A stretch of DNA of 64,000 nucleotides from Nonomuraea jiangxiensis (GTDB taxonomy: Bacteria; Actinomycetota; Actinomycetes; Streptosporangiales; Streptosporangiaceae): NCBI RefSeq assembly GCF_900099965.1, contig NZ_FNDJ01000021.1:124001-188000 (forward strand), given 5' to 3'. The position numbers and the translations under genes were made by a program. Positions within the stretch are counted from its first letter, which is position 1; every line of letters starts with the position of its first letter. Of the stretch, positions 52,821 to 62,163 are shown piece after piece. Under the pieces are notes generated by a model. That model was given only the letters and a program-made list of their open reading frames with translations. It was not told the DNA's origin and did no database searches.

Positions 52821-54013
52821 GAGAAGAGTCCGACCAACCAGAAGATGAACGCATTCCAGACGTCTTGCAGGCCGTTGAGCCAGGTGCGGCCGATGTCCGA
52901 GGAGATCAGCGCGACACCCATCGTGATCAGCGCGGTGATCACGAGCAACAGGAGCTGCGGCGTGGAGATGCGACTGCGGTAGAGCCTGCTCACACCCTTG
53001 GCATCGACGAGCTTGCTGCCGATGATCAACCGGGTGAGGAAGGTGCTGGCCATGCCGGAGCGGCCCTTGTCGAGGAACTCCTCCAGCGTGCCGTGGGTGC
53101 CGACGGCGACGATCAGCTCGGCGCCCTTGTCGTCGGCGAGGATCATCGCGATGTCCTCGCTGGTGCCGGTGGCCGGGAAGATCACCGCTTCGCGGCCGAG
53201 CTGGTGCACCCGCTCCAGCCCGGGCGCCCTGCCGTCGCGGTAGGCGTGTACGACGAGCTCGGCGCCGCAGGTCAGAGCCTTGGTGGAGACCGAGTCGAAG
53301 TCACCCACGATCACGTCGGGCAGATAGCCCGCCTCCAGCAGAGCGTCGGCCCCGCCATCGACGCCGATGAGGACGGGACGGTATTCGCGAATGTAGGGGC
53401 GCAGGGTGGCGATGTCTTCCTTGTAGTGATATCCCCGCACCACGATGAGGGCGTGCCGGCCCTCCATGGAAGTGCGGATCTCCGGCACCCCGACGCCGTC
53501 GATGAGCAGCCGTCCCTCACCACGTACGTATTCCATGGTGTTGACGGCGAAGGCCTCGATCTGGACGGCGAGCCCGGCGCGGGCCTCGGCCATGGCCGCC
53601 TCGACGGCCTCGGCGGTCTGCGGGTCGCCCTTGCCGACGATGTCGTCGTCGAGATAGACGATCCCGTCGTTGACCCGGACGACGTCGCCGTCCTTGACCC
53701 GCTCGAACAGCTCCTGGCTGGCGTTGTCGACGAACGGCACACCGGCGTCCAGCAGAATCTGTGGTCCCAGATTGGGATAGCGCCCGCTGATGCCGCAGGC
53801 CACGTTGACCACGGCCGCCGCTCCGCACGCGACAAGTGCCTCCGCGCTCACCCGGTCTACGTCAACGTGGTCGATGATCGCTATCTCACCCGGCTGGAGA
53901 CGTTTGGTCAGCCTCTTCGTGCGCCGGTCGATTCTCGCCACTGCCGTTACACCGGGAAGGTCACCGACCTTCCGTCCGCGGAGGCCCGGCATCCTGCTTC
54001 CCGGAACCTTCAT
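52817..54013 (-). CDS. steA: SteA-like cytokinetic protein (thiamine pyrophosphokinase-like domain)
   Basis: 398 residues. An N-terminal region (RIDRRTKRLTKRLQPGEIAI, IDHVDVDRVSAEALV) precedes a thiamin-pyrophosphokinase-like catalytic fold (LIGVDGGADALLEAGYLPDV, VGDFDSVS). The C-terminus has one or two membrane helices (QLLLLVITALITMGVALI). It is the orthologue type of Rv1697 and corynebacterial SteA. The ATG at 54013 has AGGA eight bases upstream; 54022 and 54052 are possible longer starts. It follows recN and is coupled to steB. Confidence 0.88.
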   Translation of the reverse strand: MKVPGSRMPGLRGRKVGDLPGVTAVARIDRRTKRLTKRLQPGEIAIIDHVDVDRVSAEALVACGAAAVVNVACGISGRYPNLGPQILLDAGVPFVDNASQELFERVKDGDVVRVNDGIVYLDDDIVGKGDPQTAEAVEAAMAEARAGLAVQIEAFAVNTMEYVRGEGRLLIDGVGVPEIRTSMEGRHALIVVRGYHYKEDIATLRPYIREYRPVLIGVDGGADALLEAGYLPDVIVGDFDSVSTKALTCGAELVVHAYRDGRAPGLERVHQLGREAVIFPATGTSEDIAMILADDKGAELIVAVGTHGTLEEFLDKGRSGMASTFLTRLIIGSKLVDAKGVSRLYRSRISTPQLLLLVITALITMGVALISSDIGRTWLNGLQDVWNAFIFWLVGLFS

Positions 54014-54086
54014 CAAGACCATCCTGCCAGAGCGAAACAGCGCAAGGGCCACGCATGACGCGGCGTGTCCGCTATGTCACTCAGGA

Positions 54087-55796
54087 TCACCTGTCCGCGG
54101 CGGCCAGCCCGAGCAGTTCTTCCGCGTGGGCGCGGCCCAGCTCGGAGTCCTCCAGCCCGGCCAGCATGCGGGAGAGCTCGCGTACACGTCCCTCGTGGTT
54201 GAGGGTGACGACGCCGCTGCGCACCACGCTGCCGTCGCTCGCCTTCTCGACCACCAGATGCTGGTCGGCGAACGCCGCGACCTGCGGCAGGTGGGTGACC
54301 ACGATCACCTGCGCGGTGCGGGCCAGCCGGGCGAGCCGGCGCCCGATCTCGACCGCCGCCTTACCGCCGACACCCGCGTCCACCTCGTCGAAGACGAAGG
54401 TCGGCACCGGATCCGCGCCGGCGAACACCACCTCGATCGCGAGCATCACCCGGCTCAGCTCGCCGCCGGAGGCCCCCTTGTTGAGCGGCAGCGGCGGCGC
54501 GGCGGGATGCGCGGCCATGCGCAATTCCACCTCGTCGACGCCCTCCGGGCCGAACTCCGCGCTGCGGGTGAGCTGCACCACGACCCGGGCGTGCGGCATG
54601 GCCAGGGCCGTCAGCTCCTCGGTCACGGCCTGACCGAACCGCTCTGCGGCGGCCTCGCGCACCGCGGTGAGCTTGCCGGCCAGCTCGGTGAGCCGGACGG
54701 TCAGCTCCTCGTGCTCGCGGGTCAGCTCTTCGATGCGTTCGTCGTCGCCTTCGAGCTCGGACAGGCGGGCCGCGGCCTGCTGCGCCCAGGCCAGCACACC
54801 GGCGCTGTCTTCCGCGTATTTCCTGATCAGCCCGGACAGCACCGAGCGACGCTCCTGCACCACGCCCAGCCGGGCGGGGTCGGCCTCGATCGACTCGGCG
54901 TAGGCCGCCAGGTCCGTGGCCACGTCGGAGATCAGATAGCCGGCCTCGGCCAGCCGGTCGGCCACCCCGGCGAGCTGCGGGTCGAAGTCGCGCACGGTCT
55001 CCACGGCCGCCCGCGCCTCGCCGAGCAGGGAGATCACGTCGTGCGGGCTGCCGGCCGCCTCCATCGGGTCGCCGAGCAGCGCCGTGTGCGCGCTGGTCGC
55101 GGCGCTGCGCAGGGCGTCGGCGTGCGAGAGCCGCTCCTCCTCCTCGCGCAGCTCGGCGTCCTCGCCGGCCTTGGGGTCGACCTTCTCGATCTCCTCCAGC
55201 CCGAAGCGCAGATGGTCGGCCTCCTGCGAGCGCTCCCTGGCCTTGGTGGTCAGCTCGTCGAGCAACGCGCCGACCTGCTTGTGCCGCTTGTACGCCTGTG
55301 AGTATGCCCGCAGCGGTTTGACCAGGTCGTTGCCGGCATATCTGTCGAGCGCCGCGCGCTGCCTGGCCGGCTGCAGCAGCCGCTGCTGGTCCATCTGCCC
55401 GTGCACCGCCACCAGGTCGTCGGCCAGGTAGGTCAGGGTGCCGACGGGCACCGTGCGCCCGCCGAGCCAGGCCCTGGACCTGCCCTCGGCCGAGACCGTA
55501 CGCGAGATGATCAGCTCGCCGTCCTCGATCTCGCCGCCGATGTCCTCGACCTGCTGGGAGACGCGCCCGCCCGGCTCGATGACCAGCGTGCCCTCGACGG
55601 CCGCCCGGTCGGCCCCCGGCCTGACGCGCGAGGGATCGGCCCGGCCGCCGAACAGCAATCCGAGCCCGGTGACGACCATCGTCTTGCCCGCTCCGGTCTC
55701 GCCGGTGACCACGTTGAAGCCCGGCGAAAGCTCGAGGACGGCCTCGTCGATGACGCCGAGCCCCTGGATGCGGACCTCCTCGACCCTTGGTCGCAC
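54087..55796 (-). CDS. recN: DNA repair protein RecN
   Basis: A 569-residue SMC-like ATPase. Walker A FNVVTGETGAGKTMVVTGLG near residue 30, a long central coiled coil, signature LNKGASGGELSRVMLAIEVV and Walker B PTFVFDEVDAGVGGK near the C-terminus. It acts in double-strand break repair. The GTG at 55796 has GGGAG at six bases. No SOS operator was found in the region just upstream. Confidence 0.95.
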   Translation of the reverse strand: MRPRVEEVRIQGLGVIDEAVLELSPGFNVVTGETGAGKTMVVTGLGLLFGGRADPSRVRPGADRAAVEGTLVIEPGGRVSQQVEDIGGEIEDGELIISRTVSAEGRSRAWLGGRTVPVGTLTYLADDLVAVHGQMDQQRLLQPARQRAALDRYAGNDLVKPLRAYSQAYKRHKQVGALLDELTTKARERSQEADHLRFGLEEIEKVDPKAGEDAELREEEERLSHADALRSAATSAHTALLGDPMEAAGSPHDVISLLGEARAAVETVRDFDPQLAGVADRLAEAGYLISDVATDLAAYAESIEADPARLGVVQERRSVLSGLIRKYAEDSAGVLAWAQQAAARLSELEGDDERIEELTREHEELTVRLTELAGKLTAVREAAAERFGQAVTEELTALAMPHARVVVQLTRSAEFGPEGVDEVELRMAAHPAAPPLPLNKGASGGELSRVMLAIEVVFAGADPVPTFVFDEVDAGVGGKAAVEIGRRLARLARTAQVIVVTHLPQVAAFADQHLVVEKASDGSVVRSGVVTLNHEGRVRELSRMLAGLEDSELGRAHAEELLGLAAADR

Positions 55797-55892
55797 TGCC
55801 CACTCCCGTTCACTGCCGTGTCCTATGGTCACACGGATCGTTTTCCGAACACCTGCGCCCAGGTGATCCTACGCGTTCTCCCCTCCATTGAC

Positions 55893-56788
55893 TCAGGGTC
55901 GCACCCTTCCGCGCCACCCCTGCACGGGAAGCTCGAACTTGGCCACCAGCCGATCCGTGAAGGGCGCTCCCGTGCTCTCCACGCCGTGCAGGCGCGCCAG
56001 GCGTACCGGCTCGGCGCCCCTGCGAACCTCGACCCGGGAGCCCGAGGGCAGCTCGAAGCGGCGGCGGCCGTCGCACCACAGGACACCACCCGGCGTGTCG
56101 GGCAGGATCTCCACGGCCAGCGTGGAGCGCGGCGAGACCACCATCGGCCGGGCGAACAGCGCGTGCGCGCTGATGGGCACCATGAGCAGCGCCTCGACCT
56201 CCGGCCACACGACGGGGCCGCCGGCGGAGAACGCATAGGCGGTCGAACCCGTCGGGGTGGCGCAGATCACGCCGTCGCACCCCCACCGGGACAGCGGCCG
56301 GCCGTCGATCTCGGCGACCACCTCCAGCATGCGCTCCTGCTTCTCCACGGTGACCTCGTTGAGCGCCCACGTGTCGGCGAGCACCCGCCCGTTCTGCCGG
56401 GCGAGAACATCGATCGTCATGCGCTCCTCGACGTCGTAGCGGCCCGCGACGATGCTGTCGACCGCCGCCGCCAGGTCGGCGACCTCGGCCTCGGCCAGGA
56501 ACCCGACGTGCCCGAGGTTGACCGCCAGCAGCGGCGTGCCCGCGGGCTTGGCCAGCTCGGCGGCCCGCAGCAGTGACCCGTCGCCGCCGAGCACCAGCAT
56601 GACCTCGGCGTCCTTGGCCGCGCCCGGGTCGCCGGGCACCGCGTCGGCGCCGGCGCAGCCGATCTCGCCGGCCTCGGTTTCCAGCACCCTGACGTTGATG
56701 CCGGCATCGACCAGCCGGTTGATCACCAGGCGGGCGCTCTCGACGGCGGCGTCACGCCCGGTGTGTACGGCGACCAGAACGGTCCGGT

Positions 56789-56792
<4 letters not shown>
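55893..56792 (-). CDS. nadK: NAD kinase
   Basis: 299 residues. Conserved GGDGSLLRAA (catalytic aspartate and nucleotide loop), NLGHVGFLAEAE, NEVTVEKQ, and ATPTGSTAYAFSAGGPVV. It phosphorylates NAD to NADP. The ATG at 56792 overlaps the tlyA stop by 4 bases (ATGA). The tlyA-nadK-recN order is conserved in actinomycetes. Confidence 0.96.
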
Positions 56793-57594
<802 letters not shown>

Positions 57595-57598
<4 letters not shown>

Positions 57599-57894
57599 GG
57601 GCGTCCCACGGCCTGCGCGGGGGGCTGCCCCGGACCCTCCGGGGTCCGTCCGGGCACGGGTGGCCCGGGCCTTGGCGGCCCAGGCATGGCAGGACCGGGC
57701 TTGGGGTGTCCGGGCGTGGGGTGTCCGGGTGTGGCGTTTTCGAGCGGGGTCTGTTCGAGTGCGGCTTCGAGCCCCGAGAACGCCTCGTCGAAAACCGCCA
57801 CGTGCTCGGCCACGGGCAGCTCGCCCAGTCGGCCGAGACCGGCCACGATGGCATCGACCCCCTCGTCGCCGGTCCCCTCCGGCAGCTCACTCAT
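57595..57894 (-). CDS. Small hypothetical protein upstream of tlyA with a Pro-rich tail
   Basis: 99 residues. The N-terminal half (IVAGLGRLGELPVAEHVAVF, then DEAFSGLEAALEQ) is helical and matches a short conserved actinobacterial protein that usually precedes tlyA, as I recall. The C-terminal half is a repetitive Pro/Gly tail built from PGHPTPGHPKPGP-type units, which looks like a local expansion. It overlaps tlyA by 4 bases (GTGA), so it is a real translated gene. Function unknown. Confidence 0.75.
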
Positions 57895-58021
57895 GACTCG
57901 ACCGTAACCCCTCCGGAGAGCACCCGGGACCTTGGCAGGCGTGTTACGCGTTGAAGGTCATACGGGGGTGCTACTGATGTGGAACGCTACCGTCCGCAAA
58001 GAGAAAGAAAGGATGCGCATC

Positions 58022-58369
58022 ATGGCAAGCGTCGAGGAGTGCCGGGCGGCACTGGTCAAGCTCGTCGCCCAGTTCGACGAGGTCGGCGAGGAGGACCGGG
58101 CCAAGCACGTGGTGGAGCGCACGGTCAGCTGCCGGGTTCCCGACCTCGACGTGACCTTCTACGGCCGGCTGCACCATGGGGGGCTCGACCCGTTCACGGA
58201 GCTGCCGCCGCCGGACGGGAAGGCGGCCGACGTCAAGCTCACGATCGCGAGCGACGATCTGGTCGCGCTGGTCGACGGCAAGCTTGAGCTGGCGCGGGCA
58301 CTGCTCGGAGGACGAGTGAAGATCGACGCGAGCTTCGGCGACCTGCTGCGACTGCGCAAACTGATCTGA
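58022..58369 (+). CDS. SCP2 sterol-binding domain protein
   Basis: 115 residues. It has an SCP2-like pattern: RTVSCRVPDLDVTFYGRLHHG, VKLTIASDDLVALVDGKLEL and the helix ELARALLGGRVKIDASFGDLL. Small proteins of this fold bind lipids or hydrophobic ligands. The ATG at 58022 has AAAGGA eight bases upstream. In actinomycetes a homologue commonly lies by tlyA; here it is divergent from the tlyA operon. Confidence 0.82.
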   Translation: MASVEECRAALVKLVAQFDEVGEEDRAKHVVERTVSCRVPDLDVTFYGRLHHGGLDPFTELPPPDGKAADVKLTIASDDLVALVDGKLELARALLGGRVKIDASFGDLLRLRKLI

Positions 58370-58437
58370 ACCACCGTTGACCCGTTAATCGCCACGCCAT
58401 TTAATGAGTTCGTTAACTATTAAGCGATAGGCGAACA

Positions 58438-59194
58438 ATGGGTCTGATCATCGACACCACGGCTCTCAGCCGTACCTACGGCGACCGGCTCGCCGTGAAC
58501 GGCCTGGCCCTGGCGGTCCGGGCCGGTGAGGTCTTCGGCCTGCTCGGCCCCAATGGGGCAGGCAAGACGACCACCATCAGGATGCTGTCCACGCTGCTGC
58601 CGCCGAGCGGGGGCAGCGCGCGGGTGTGCGGGTTCGACGTGGTGCGGGCGGCCGGAGAGGTACGCCGGCACATCGGATACGTCACCCAGCAGGTCTCGAC
58701 CATGGGCTCCTACATGCTGACCGGCCGGGAGAAGGCCGAGATCGAGGCCGCCCTCTACCACGTACGAAACGGGGCCTGAAGGCCAGGGTCGGCGAGATGC
58801 TGGAGCGGGTGGGGCTGTCGGAGAGCGCCGACCGGCTCGTACAGGAATACTCGGGCGGCATGCGGAAGCGCGCCTCGACCTGGCGTGCGGGCTGCTGCAC
58901 CGGCCCGAGTTGCTGATCCTCGACGAGCCGACCCTGGGCCTGGACGTACGCTCGCGCCACCACATGTGGGAGCACATCCGCTCGCTCTGCGTCGAGGGAA
59001 TGACCGTGCTGCTGGCCACCAATTACATGGACGAGGCCGACCGTCTGTGCGACCGGCTGACCATCGTCGACCACGGGCGGCAGGTCGCCGGCGGGACCCC
59101 CGCGGAGCTCAAGGCGGCGCTCGGCGCGTCCTCGCTCGACGAGGTGTTCCTCCAGCACACCGGGCACGCGCTGCGAGAGGAGGAGATCGCGTGA
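58438..59194 (+). pseudogene. Frameshifted ABC transporter ATPase (DrrA/CcmA-type)
   Basis: The ATPase can be followed through three frames: GLLGPNGAGKTTTIRMLSTL (Walker A) up to EAALYHV at about 58767; then LKARVGEMLERVGL and EYSGGMRKR (signature) to about 58870; then LACGLLHRPELLILDEPTLG (Walker B) to the stop at 59194. One base seems lost near 58768 and the frame shifts again near 58872. Without repair the product stops at 58779 after about 113 residues. A sequencing error is an alternative, but two shifts plus a truncated partner make decay likely. Confidence 0.85.
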
Positions 59195-59731
59195 TGTGGT
59201 CCCAGGAGGTGCCGGCGCTGTCCCGGCGCTGGCTGCTCATAGTGCTGCGGGAGCGCCTGAACCTGCTGTTCAGTGTGCTCCAGCCGGCCGTGTGGCTGGT
59301 GTTCTTCGCCGGGGCGCTGGGCGGCGCGGTCGACACCCGGGTCGTCGGTACGGACGACTACATCGCCTTCGCGGTGCCCGGCATCATCGCCTTCACCGTG
59401 GTCGGCAACGGGGTGACGGCTGCGATGCCACTGCTGTTCGACAAGGAGAGCGGCTACCTCGACAAGCCGCTCAGCATGCCGATCAGGCGCAGCTCGGTGA
59501 TCGTGTCCCGGTTCGTCTTCCAGGTGGGCATGAACTCGGCGCAGGTCCTGGTGATCCTGCTGGTGGCCCACCTCCTGGGCGTACGCCCCGCCGCGGGCCC
59601 GCTCGGGGTGCCGACCATCCTGGTGGTGTCCGCGCTGCTGACGCTGGCACTCACGGCCGCCGGGATGGCGCTGGCGTGCGCGGTGCCCTCACACGGCACG
59701 TTCTTCGCGATCATCGGGTTCGTGTCGCACA
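59194..59731 (+). pseudogene. Truncated ABC-2 type permease
   Basis: The ATG at 59194 overlaps the ATPase stop (TGATG) and has GGAGGAG upstream. About 179 residues match an ABC-2 permease (LLFSVLQPAVWLVFFAGALG, DDYIAFAVPGIIAFTVVGNG, KPLSMPIRRSSVIVSRFVFQ, AHLLGVRPAAG). After FFAIIGFVS at about 59727 the homology ends and Pro/His/Arg-rich sequence follows, open to 60159 only by chance. About 70-80 C-terminal residues with the last helices are missing. It was the partner of the broken ATPase. Confidence 0.8.
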
Positions 59732-59969
59732 CAAGGCCCCACCGACCCCAACAGTCCGATCACCTGAAATATGGCCGTTCAACCACCCCAGCGAGACGCA
59801 AGCCAACACCGAAATACCACCATCACAGCGAGCCCCGAACTCAACCAGGCATCCAGACGCGAACCCGCCACCCCAGCGGGCCGCGAACCCCCGAGCACGG
59901 TAGTCGCCACCAACGCCCTACCCCCAGGCCCATCCGGCCCCACATTCCGGCACTGCTAATCCCAAACCG
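59732..59969. other. Gene-free junction sequence after the truncated permease
   Basis: 238 bases with a sudden change in composition: A/C-rich on the plus strand (AACCACCCCAGCGAG-type runs), with more AAA and AAC than the neighbours. I see no protein family, inverted repeat or insertion-sequence end. It lies exactly where the permease is cut off, so it probably marks a deletion or rearrangement junction. Confidence 0.5.
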
Positions 59970-60941
59970 CTATCCCACACGGTCGAGCACCGGCTTGACG
60001 GCGTCCTCCTCCAACTGCCCCTCTCCGGCCGCCGCCCAGGCGGCGTCGCAGGCGGCCCGCAAGCCGTCGATCCGGCTGCCGTCCCCCTCCAACCGCAGCA
60101 CCCCGTCCGTCCACCGGGCCTGCCACCCCCCGCAGGCGCCGTCCCGCACCTCGGGATAGTCCTGCAGCAGCGCGCCCAGGTCCTCCCCGACATACGTGGG
60201 CCGGTGCCGAGGATCGGCCGTCAGCACATCTACCGGCGTGGCCACCCCCGTCAACACCAGCAGGCTCTCCACCCCCGCGTTGGAGGCCCCTTCAATGTCG
60301 GTGTCCAGCCGATCCCCCACGACCAGCGGCCGCCGAGCCCCGGTACGGATCATCGACTCCCGGTGCAACGGCGGATCAGGCTTACCCGCATAAACCGGCT
60401 CAACCCCGGTAGCCGTGGCGATCACCCGGACCATCGCCCCGTTCCCCGGTACGATCCCCCGCTGCATGGGCATCGTGGTGTCCGCGTTGGACGCCACGAA
60501 CAACGCCCCCTGCCGCACCGCCAGCGCCCCTTCCGCCAGCAGCCCGTACGACAGCCCCGGAGCGATCCCCTGTACCACCGCGACAGGCGACTCGGCGGCC
60601 GTCGTGACCGGCCGAAGCCCTCGATCCCGCATCGCCAGCCGCAGCCCGGACCCGCCGACGACCAGCACGTTCGAACCAGGCGGCACCCGCTCCGCGAGCA
60701 GCCGGGCCGCCGCCTGCGCCGAGGTCACCACATCGGCGACGGTGGCGGGCGCCCCGAGCTCACGCAGGTGAGCGGCGATCGCGGCGGGCGTCCGGGAGGA
60801 GTTGTTGGTCACGTACGCCAGCCGCACCCCGTGCCGCTGAGCCGCCTCCAAAGCCTCCGGTGCCCCCGGCACGGCACGGCTGCCCAGATAGACCACGCCG
60901 TCGAGGTCGAGCAGCAGGGTGTCATACCCGTCGATCAGCAC
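59970..60941 (-). CDS. HAD-superfamily (subclass IIA) phosphatase
   Basis: 323 residues. Motif I DTLLLDLDGVVYLGS (nucleophile DLDG), motif II VTNNSSRTP, motif III region with YAGKPDPPLH (lysine) and motif IV LVVGDRLDTDIEGASNAG. This is the NagD/PGP type. The M. tuberculosis homologue beside tlyA (Rv1692) is a glycerol-3-phosphate phosphatase, and the neighbourhood is conserved, so the same role is likely. The GTG at 60941 has GAGG close upstream. The C-terminal 70 residues extend past the core domain. Confidence 0.88.
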   Translation of the reverse strand: MLIDGYDTLLLDLDGVVYLGSRAVPGAPEALEAAQRHGVRLAYVTNNSSRTPAAIAAHLRELGAPATVADVVTSAQAAARLLAERVPPGSNVLVVGGSGLRLAMRDRGLRPVTTAAESPVAVVQGIAPGLSYGLLAEGALAVRQGALFVASNADTTMPMQRGIVPGNGAMVRVIATATGVEPVYAGKPDPPLHRESMIRTGARRPLVVGDRLDTDIEGASNAGVESLLVLTGVATPVDVLTADPRHRPTYVGEDLGALLQDYPEVRDGACGGWQARWTDGVLRLEGDGSRIDGLRAACDAAWAAAGEGQLEEDAVKPVLDRVG

Positions 60942-61222
60942 AGCGCCTCTTCCCGTTCGACTCCTACGCCGCGTGAGACTTTAACGTCGCCCTCGTATCT
61001 CACTTACAGCAGGGATCCCATGTCACCATATTTCCCTCATCCCCAAGAGCGCGCCGACCTGTCCCGCCCCATACAACCCCACCGACCACGCAACGACAGC
61101 CGAGCCCACCTTGAGCCGGCACGCGCACAGCCCCTACGCACCAACGCGAAGCCGCCCACCAAGCACGAATAGCTGAGCGAAGCGTCCAGCCCAAGCCGGG
61201 TGAAGCGTCGAAGGCACCGCCC
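60942..61222. other. Intergenic region upstream of the HAD gene
   Basis: About 280 bases (more if the small membrane ORF at 61223-61561 is not real). It is plus-strand A/C-rich like the 59.7-60.0 kb junction. It must contain the HAD gene promoter if that gene is not cotranscribed with the TPR gene. I see no further gene, repeat or clear hairpin. Confidence 0.4.
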
Positions 61223-61561
61223 TCACCGCAAACGCCACCAGCCACAACGCCTGACCACCACCCCTACACACACCCTCCCCTCCACCACCCTGAATGCCCA
61301 ACACAACCTTTCGCCTTCGACTCCCCCGGCCCATCCCTTGACCAGCACCCCCACGCCCACTCGGCACTGCGTCCGCCCAATGCCCTCTACACGTTTCTTG
61401 GACGTTCGATGAGATGTTCGCATCAGAAGCGCGCGCAGCCCGCACACCAGAGCAACGAGATACAAACGCATGGCCCACCAGCGGGTCAGATCAGACTTCC
61501 ACACCAACCCGCCGATCCATCCCAGAAGAACCGAGCCCAGTGCGGACCCCGCGAGCCACAT
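61223..61561 (-). CDS. Possible small membrane protein
   Basis: From ATG at 61561 the frame encodes two hydrophobic segments (MWLAGSALGSVLLGWIGGLV and MRLYLVALVCGLRALL) separated by a charged WKSDLTRWWA loop, then an arginine- and glycine-rich tail to 61223 that looks non-native. The first 55 residues have protein-like character and lie between the TPR and HAD genes on the same strand. The long tail suggests a mutated or wrongly extended C-terminus. No family is recognised. Confidence 0.4.
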   Translation of the reverse strand: MWLAGSALGSVLLGWIGGLVWKSDLTRWWAMRLYLVALVCGLRALLMRTSHRTSKKRVEGIGRTQCRVGVGVLVKGWAGGVEGERLCWAFRVVEGRVCVGVVVRRCGWWRLR

Positions 61562-61618
61562 CCACCCCGCCGGAAAACATGACCACAACAAACAAAACCA
61601 ATAGCGGGCGTCCTGCGC

Positions 61619-62041
61619 CTACATTTCCCGGCGAGCCCGCAACGTAGCACGAACACTCTTCAACGCCGACACATAATGCCGCTCGTCCGGCCGCATGGCC
61701 ACCGCGATCGCCAACGGCTCCTGCGCCCCCTCCACATCCCCAGTACGCCACAACGACAACCCCAGCCCGAAGTAGGCATAATCCTCAGCGGGATTGGCAT
61801 CCACGATCTGCCGGAAACTGGCCGCCGCCTCGGCGTACTGCCGGGAATTGAACTGTGCCCGAGCCAACGCCTCCAGAATGCTGCGTGACTCGGGCTCTGC
61901 CGCGGCGGCCCGCTCAAGCAATGCGGCGGCAGCCGCAGGACTGCCCTCCTTCAGCAACCTCACCCCACGCTGATACCAGTCGTAAACGCCACCCCTCGGA
62001 GCACCCGAGGACTCATCATGAGCGTTTGCATCTTGATCCAT
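61619..62041 (-). CDS. Tetratricopeptide repeat protein
   Basis: 140 residues with three TPR units: YDWYQRGVRLLKEGSPAAAA, ILEALARAQFNSRQYAEAAA and DYAYFGLGLSLWRTGDVEGA, each with the W/G/Y-A-F pattern. It is the homologue type of Rv1691, found next to the HAD phosphatase and tlyA. It is probably a scaffold for a partner protein. The ATG at 62041 has AAGGAG nine bases upstream; in-frame sequence further upstream lacks coding character. Confidence 0.85.
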   Translation of the reverse strand: MDQDANAHDESSGAPRGGVYDWYQRGVRLLKEGSPAAAAALLERAAAAEPESRSILEALARAQFNSRQYAEAAASFRQIVDANPAEDYAYFGLGLSLWRTGDVEGAQEPLAIAVAMRPDERHYVSALKSVRATLRARREM

Positions 62042-62163
62042 GCGTGCGGACTCCTTCATCGCTGAATGACGGACCCGTCCCACCCACCTGCGGCATCGGT
62101 CGCACCTGCAACCACCCGGGGCGGTTTCCAGTGGGGGCAAGCATTTGTGGGAGCATGCCCGGT

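Noticed and set aside
59732..60159. Continuation of the permease frame to 60159
   Set aside because: After residue about 179 the sequence becomes Pro/His/Arg-rich and overlaps the 3' end of the HAD gene in antisense, so it is chance read-through.
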